A stretch of 64,000 bases of DNA. Origin: CAVQKZ01 sp963837325 (GTDB taxonomy: Bacteria; Actinomycetota; Actinomycetes; Mycobacteriales; Jatrophihabitantaceae). Location of the stretch: NCBI GenBank assembly GCA_963837325.1, contig CAWIMV010000002.1:1116001-1180000 (forward strand), given 5' to 3'. Below, in pieces: positions 60,327-64,000 of the stretch (positions are counted from its first letter, which is position 1; each line of letters begins with the position of its first letter). The translations under genes and the position numbers were made by a program. A model generated the notes under the pieces. It was not told where the DNA came from, searched no databases, and was given only the letters and a program-made list of their open reading frames with translations.

Positions 60327-61274
60327 GTGCCGCCTACCGCGCCTGCCGCGCCTGCGTCGCCGGTCGTGCTCGCCGTCGATGTCGGCGGCACTGGCATCAA
60401 GGCGGCCCTGCTCGACGCCGACGCCACCGTCGTGCGTCAGGCCGAGCGCCCCACTCCGGTGGCCGAGGGGCCCGCGGCAGTGATCGCGGCGGTGCGCGCG
60501 GCCGTAGGCGACCTGGCCGGGCCGGCCGTGGTGGCTGCCGGCGTCGTCGTCCCGGGTTCGGTCGATGTCGCGACCGGCACGGCGCGGTATGCGACGAACA
60601 TCGGCTGGCACGACGTCCCGCTGCGGGACCTGATCGCCGCCGACCTCGGCCTGCCGGTCGCGGTCGAGCACGACGTGCGGGCGGCCGGTCTCGCCGAGTG
60701 CACGCTGGGCCGGGCGCGGGGTGTGGCCGAGTGTCTGATCATGGTCATCGGGACCGGCATTGCCGGAGTGGTGGTGGCAGAAGGCGTCGCGGTGCGTGGT
60801 GCGACGGACTCGGCCGGCGAGATCGGGCACGTGCCCGTCTATCCGGACGGAGACGTGTGCGCGTGCGGGCAGCGCGGCTGCCTGGAGACCTACGCGTCGG
60901 CGGCGGCGATCGCGCGCCGGTACCGCGCGCTCGGTGGCCGGGCCGGGTCGAGCGCGCGCGAGGTGGGTGCGGCGCGGGGCTCGGACCCGTTGGCTGCGCG
61001 GGTGTGGGACGAGGCGACCGACGCGCTCGGCATCGGGTTGGCGTCCTACACGATGCTGCTCGACCCCGAGCTGGTGGTGCTCGGTGGCGGGCTGGCCCTG
61101 GCCGGGGACGCGTTGCTCGAACCGGTGCGGGCGGCGTTGGCCGGGCGGCTCAGCTGGCGCGCCGCGCCGGCTGTTGCGCTCTCGCCGCTCGGCACCCGCG
61201 CCGGTCAGCTCGGCGCCGCCATCCTGGCCTGGAAGCTGGCCGGCCGCGCCAACTTCGATTCCTGGGCGCCCTGA
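60327..61274 (+). CDS. ROK-family sugar kinase (probable N-acetylglucosamine or glucose kinase)
   Basis: 315 aa, GTG start 4 bp after the permease gene. ATP site VLAVDVGGTGIKAALLDADA (residues 12-31), the sugar-binding VEHDVRAAGLAECTLG with catalytic Asp, the ATP loop IMVIGTGIAGVVV, the E-x-G-H motif SAGEIGHVPVY, and the ROK zinc site CACGQRGCLETYAS are all present. Operon context and the dre site upstream suggest an amino-sugar kinase such as NagK acting on imported GlcNAc units; glucose kinase activity is the alternative. The length is standard. Confidence 0.9.
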   Translation: MPPTAPAAPASPVVLAVDVGGTGIKAALLDADATVVRQAERPTPVAEGPAAVIAAVRAAVGDLAGPAVVAAGVVVPGSVDVATGTARYATNIGWHDVPLRDLIAADLGLPVAVEHDVRAAGLAECTLGRARGVAECLIMVIGTGIAGVVVAEGVAVRGATDSAGEIGHVPVYPDGDVCACGQRGCLETYASAAAIARRYRALGGRAGSSAREVGAARGSDPLAARVWDEATDALGIGLASYTMLLDPELVVLGGGLALAGDALLEPVRAALAGRLSWRAAPAVALSPLGTRAGQLGAAILAWKLAGRANFDSWAP

Positions 61275-61289
61275 AGTTCGGCCGGTCGC

Positions 61290-61631
61290 TCAGGACGAGT
61301 CGAGTTCGGCCTTCGCCTGCGCCTTCTCCAGCTTCTTCTCGGCCTTCGTCAGGGGGCGCGGCGGCGGTTCGGTGCCGATGAGCGTGCGCCATACCTCTTC
61401 GGCGCCCTTGCGGGTGAGCAGATCGGCGATGACGAGACCGGCGGCCGACAGCGCGGCCCAGGTGACCGCGTCGCCCCAGCGAACGCCGCGCTCGCTCGGG
61501 CGGCGCGGGGCATCAGGGGAATGGGTCGTGCGCCAGACCCCTTCGACCGCCTTCTTGGTGGCCCGGGCCACTGGGATGCCGACCACGACCGTCACGAGCT
61601 TCATCGTGACCTTCTCGGCGACGTGGGCCAT
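61290..61631 (-). CDS. DUF4235 family membrane protein
   Basis: 113 aa. A short start leads to a first hydrophobic stretch (KLVTVVVGIPVARATKKAVE), a basic loop with WRTTHSPDAP, a second helix (AVTWAALSAAGLVIADLLTR) and a Lys/Glu-rich tail. This pattern, including GDAVTWAALSAA and WRTLIGTEPP, is that of DUF4235, small actinobacterial membrane proteins of unknown role. It is convergent with the ROK gene (15 bp between ends) and divergent from udgB. Confidence 0.85.
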   Translation of the reverse strand: MAHVAEKVTMKLVTVVVGIPVARATKKAVEGVWRTTHSPDAPRRPSERGVRWGDAVTWAALSAAGLVIADLLTRKGAEEVWRTLIGTEPPPRPLTKAEKKLEKAQAKAELDSS

Positions 61632-61713
61632 CGATTCTCCGTCCGTCGAACTGTGCGGTCAGCCTACCCAGCCGGTGCGCCGCGTCACTGGCCGTTCGTG
61701 CGAAGCTGGCGCG

Positions 61714-62496
61714 GTGGTCGTGGCTCCTGGCTCGGGCTGGCCGGGGGATCCGGCGACCCCGAGCACCCCGGTCGCCGCGAACCCCGAGCAAGCCGCCGCA
61801 TTGGCGGGATCCGCGCCGGGACTGTTGGAATTGGCCGCCCGCGCCACCGTGTGCCGGGCCTGCCCGCGGCTCGTGCAGTGGCGCGAGCAGGTCGCGGTCG
61901 AGAAGCGCCGAGCGTTCGCCGACGAGGAGTACTGGGGCCGTCCGTTGGCCGGATTCGGGGCCCAGCCGGCGCGCATCCTCGTGCTCGGGCTGGCTCCCGC
62001 CGCTCACGGCGGTAACCGGACCGGGCGGATGTTCACCGGCGACCGCAGCGGCGACTGGCTCTACGCCGCCCTATACCGCGTCGGGCTGGCCAACCAGCCC
62101 ACGTCGGTGGCCGCAGGCGACGGACTGGCGCTGCGCGACGTGTACATCACGGCCCCGGTGCGGTGCGCGCCGCCGGCCAACAAACCGACCCCGCAGGAAC
62201 GGGACACCTGTCGGGCCTGGCTGGTCCGCGAGCTCGAACTGATGTGGCCGGCCGTGCGCGCGGTCGTGGTACTGGGCGGATTCGGGTGGGCGGCGCTGTG
62301 GCCGGCGCTGCGCGGGGCGGGCGTGGCGCTGCCCACGCGGCTACCGCTGTTCGGCCACGGCGTCGAGGCCGACATCGACGGCCGCACCGTCATCGGCTGC
62401 TACCACGTCAGCCAGCAGAACACGTTCACCGGGCGGCTCACCGAAGCGATGCTCGACGCGGTGTTCCGGCGGGCGGCGGCGGTCGCCGGATCGTGA
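61714..62496 (+). CDS. udgB: Uracil-DNA glycosylase, family 5 (UdgB)
   Basis: 260 aa from a GTG at 61714; a second GTG at 61720 is possible and no clear ribosome binding site decides. Family 5 enzymes remove uracil, hypoxanthine and other deaminated bases. Seen: the iron-sulfur cysteines in TVCRACPRLVQWREQV, and others in PVRCAPPANKPTPQERDTC; motif A LGLAPAAHGGNRTGRMFTGD, where the usual catalytic Asp is absent as in family 5; and motif B IGCYHVSQQNTFTGRLTEAM. The frame is open far upstream only as a shadow of the ROK gene. Confidence 0.9.
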   Translation: MVVAPGSGWPGDPATPSTPVAANPEQAAALAGSAPGLLELAARATVCRACPRLVQWREQVAVEKRRAFADEEYWGRPLAGFGAQPARILVLGLAPAAHGGNRTGRMFTGDRSGDWLYAALYRVGLANQPTSVAAGDGLALRDVYITAPVRCAPPANKPTPQERDTCRAWLVRELELMWPAVRAVVVLGGFGWAALWPALRGAGVALPTRLPLFGHGVEADIDGRTVIGCYHVSQQNTFTGRLTEAMLDAVFRRAAAVAGS

Positions 62497-62559
62497 CCGG
62501 TGTCGCCCCTGGCCGCACCGGCGTGGCTGCCTCGCGCCGGCTTCGCTAACGTCGATGTC

Positions 62560-63900
62560 ATGGCAGCAGCGGTGAGTCGTCCGGTCCGGATCGTCATCGT
62601 CGGCGGTGGCTATGTCGGCATGTTCACCGCCTTCCGGCTCCAGAAGCGGTTGTCGCGTGGAGCCGCCGAGATCACGGTGATCGATCCGCAGTCGAACATG
62701 ACCTATCAGCCGTTCCTGCCGGAGGCGGCAGCCGGCAACCTGGAGCCGCGCCACGTCGTCGTTCCCCTGCGCAAGGTGCTGCGCAAGTGCAACGTGATCA
62801 CGGCGGCGGCCTCGAGCATCGAGCACGCGCGCAAGGTCGTGACGGTGCAACCGGCGGAGGGCAACCCGTACGAGGTGGGTTACGACCTGCTCGTCGTCTG
62901 CCCCGGCTCGGTCTCGCGGTTGCTGCCGATACCGGGGCTGGCCGAGCAGGGCATCGGTTTCAAGACGATCGGCGAAGCGATCTATCTGCGCAATCACGTG
63001 CTGTCCTGCCTCGAGCTGGCCGCGTCGACCAAGGACCCGGCCCGCCGACGCCGGGCCCTGACGTTCGTGTTCGTGGGCGGCGGCTACGCCGGCGTCGAGG
63101 CAATGGCGGAACTGCAGGACATGGCGCAGTACGCACTGCGCTACATCCCGAGCGTGCAGCCGTCCGAGATGCGCTGGGTGCTGGTCGAGGCGGCGAGTCG
63201 GATCATGCCCGAGGTTTCGGTGCGACTGTCGGCTTACACCGTCGACCGCCTCCTCGAGCGCAAGATCGACGTCCGGCTCAACACCCGGCTGAACTCGGCC
63301 GTCGACGGGCATGTGGTGCTCTCCGACGGCGACGGTTTCGACGTCGAGACCCTCGTCTGGACCGCCGGCGTCAAGGCCAACCCGATGCTCCGCCAGACCG
63401 ACCTGCCCCTCGACGACGCCGGTCGGCTGGCCTGCGCGGCCAACCTGACCGTGAAGGGCGTGACCGGGGTGTTCGCGGCCGGCGACTGCGCGGCCGTGCC
63501 CGACCTGACCAAGAACGACCCGAACGCGTTGACCGGGCCGAGTGCCCAGCACGCCGTCCGACAGGCCAAGACGCTCGCCGGCAACGTCGAGGCGACCGTG
63601 CACGGCGGGAACCTGCGCGACTACCGCCACGCGTACGTCGGCTCGGTCGCCTCGCTCGGTTTGTATCGCGGGGTGGCTGAGGTTTACGGCATCAAGCTCC
63701 GGGGACCGGTGGCCTGGTTCATGCACCGCACGTACCACCTGTCGCGGATGCCGACGTTCAACCGCAAGGTCCGCGTGCTGGCCGACTGGACGGGCGCGCT
63801 GGTGTTCCGGCGCGAGATCGTCTCGCTGGGGCAGTTGCAGCAACCGCGTTCGGAGTTCGAGCAGGCTGCCGGTGAGCGCCGCCTGCCGGAAATCTCCTGA
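62560..63900 (+). CDS. ndh: Type II NADH dehydrogenase
   Basis: 446 aa from the ATG at 62560. It passes electrons from NADH to menaquinone without pumping protons. Two Rossmann motifs are clear: FAD site IVIVGGGYVGMFTAFRLQKR (about residues 11-30) and NADH site FVFVGGGYAGVEAMAELQDM (about residue 170). LVVCPGSVSRLLPIPGLAE and GVFAAGDCAAVPDLTKND (FAD) follow, with SAQHAVRQAKTLAGNV near the quinone site. The amphipathic C-terminal region (AWFMHRTYHLSRMPTFNRKV) docks to the membrane. A family A palindromic element follows. Confidence 0.93.
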   Translation: MAAAVSRPVRIVIVGGGYVGMFTAFRLQKRLSRGAAEITVIDPQSNMTYQPFLPEAAAGNLEPRHVVVPLRKVLRKCNVITAAASSIEHARKVVTVQPAEGNPYEVGYDLLVVCPGSVSRLLPIPGLAEQGIGFKTIGEAIYLRNHVLSCLELAASTKDPARRRRALTFVFVGGGYAGVEAMAELQDMAQYALRYIPSVQPSEMRWVLVEAASRIMPEVSVRLSAYTVDRLLERKIDVRLNTRLNSAVDGHVVLSDGDGFDVETLVWTAGVKANPMLRQTDLPLDDAGRLACAANLTVKGVTGVFAAGDCAAVPDLTKNDPNALTGPSAQHAVRQAKTLAGNVEATVHGGNLRDYRHAYVGSVASLGLYRGVAEVYGIKLRGPVAWFMHRTYHLSRMPTFNRKVRVLADWTGALVFRREIVSLGQLQQPRSEFEQAAGERRLPEIS

Positions 63901-63930
63901 CCCGCCCGCCGTCGTCCTCTGCGGTTCCTC

Positions 63931-63996
63931 GTTGATCAACTCTCGTCTTGTGAGCGGTTTCCGCGGTTTTCGCGCACCAAACGCGAGTTGATCAAC
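63931..63996. repeat. Palindromic element, family A, copy 2
   Basis: Arms GTTGATCAACTC(T)CGT and its near complement ACGCGAGTTGATCAAC (63981-63996), two mismatches over 18 bp, with GTGAGCGG/CCGCGG-type pairing inside. The left part (TTGATCAACTC-CGTCT-GTG-GCG) matches copy 1 at 1576-1638. It lies 30 bp after the ndh stop. Confidence 0.82.
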
Positions 63997-64000
63997 GACG

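Overview
The window is high-GC DNA with tight gene packing, many GTG starts and many 1-11 bp stop/start overlaps. Gene content (eno-ftsB-DUF501-ppx, rplY-pth, mfd followed by a SurA-like lipoprotein and mazG, ispE next to an ABC-F gene, a perfect DasR-type operator, DUF4235, UdgB) points to a chromosomal segment of an actinomycete (Actinomycetota). Genus cannot be fixed from sequence alone. I see no phage genes, transposases, rRNA or tRNA genes.

Layout. 1-9.6 kb: tryptophan/kynurenine catabolism (end of kynU, KMO, and a frameshifted tryptophan 2,3-dioxygenase at 8.1-8.9 kb) mixed with a metallophosphoesterase, LtrA, two exported proteins, L-lactate permease, a PlsC-type acyltransferase, a 550-bp tract of two-orientation repeats and a TetR regulator. 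9.6-21.8 kb: ABC-F, ispE, a DrrAB-like exporter behind a promoter with an operator dyad, rplY, pth, ogt, a frameshifted Ada-AlkA, ppc and galE.

22.3-47.2 kb: a Wzx/Wzy-type exopolysaccharide cluster that looks built to make a sulfated polymer. It holds the initiating phosphoglycosyl transferase, ATP sulfurylase CysD/CysN, flippase, GH26-type protein, two paralogous exported glycosidase-like proteins, two PAPS-type sulfotransferases, an APH-fold kinase, Wzy-type polymerase, a Wzz/Wzc protein whose ATPase motifs are all lost, a Tat-exported PHP-domain protein, GT14, GT2 and WecG-type glycosyltransferases, and a large exported propeller/PKD protein. Three exported-protein genes share a related structured 5' leader ending in a hairpin over the ribosome binding site.

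47.4-63.9 kb: an exported protein with a sortase-like tail, mfd, SurA-like lipoprotein, mazG, DUF664, the eno-ftsB-DUF501-ppx operon, a DasABC-like sugar ABC operon with a perfect dre site and a ROK kinase, DUF4235, udgB and type II NADH dehydrogenase.

Two families of palindromic elements (about 63-72 bp, two copies each) sit at 3' ends of genes, and in three of four copies the upstream stop codon lies inside the element. Three long genes (TDO, Ada-AlkA, the propeller protein) each carry one apparent extra base, which may be sequence error or true decay.
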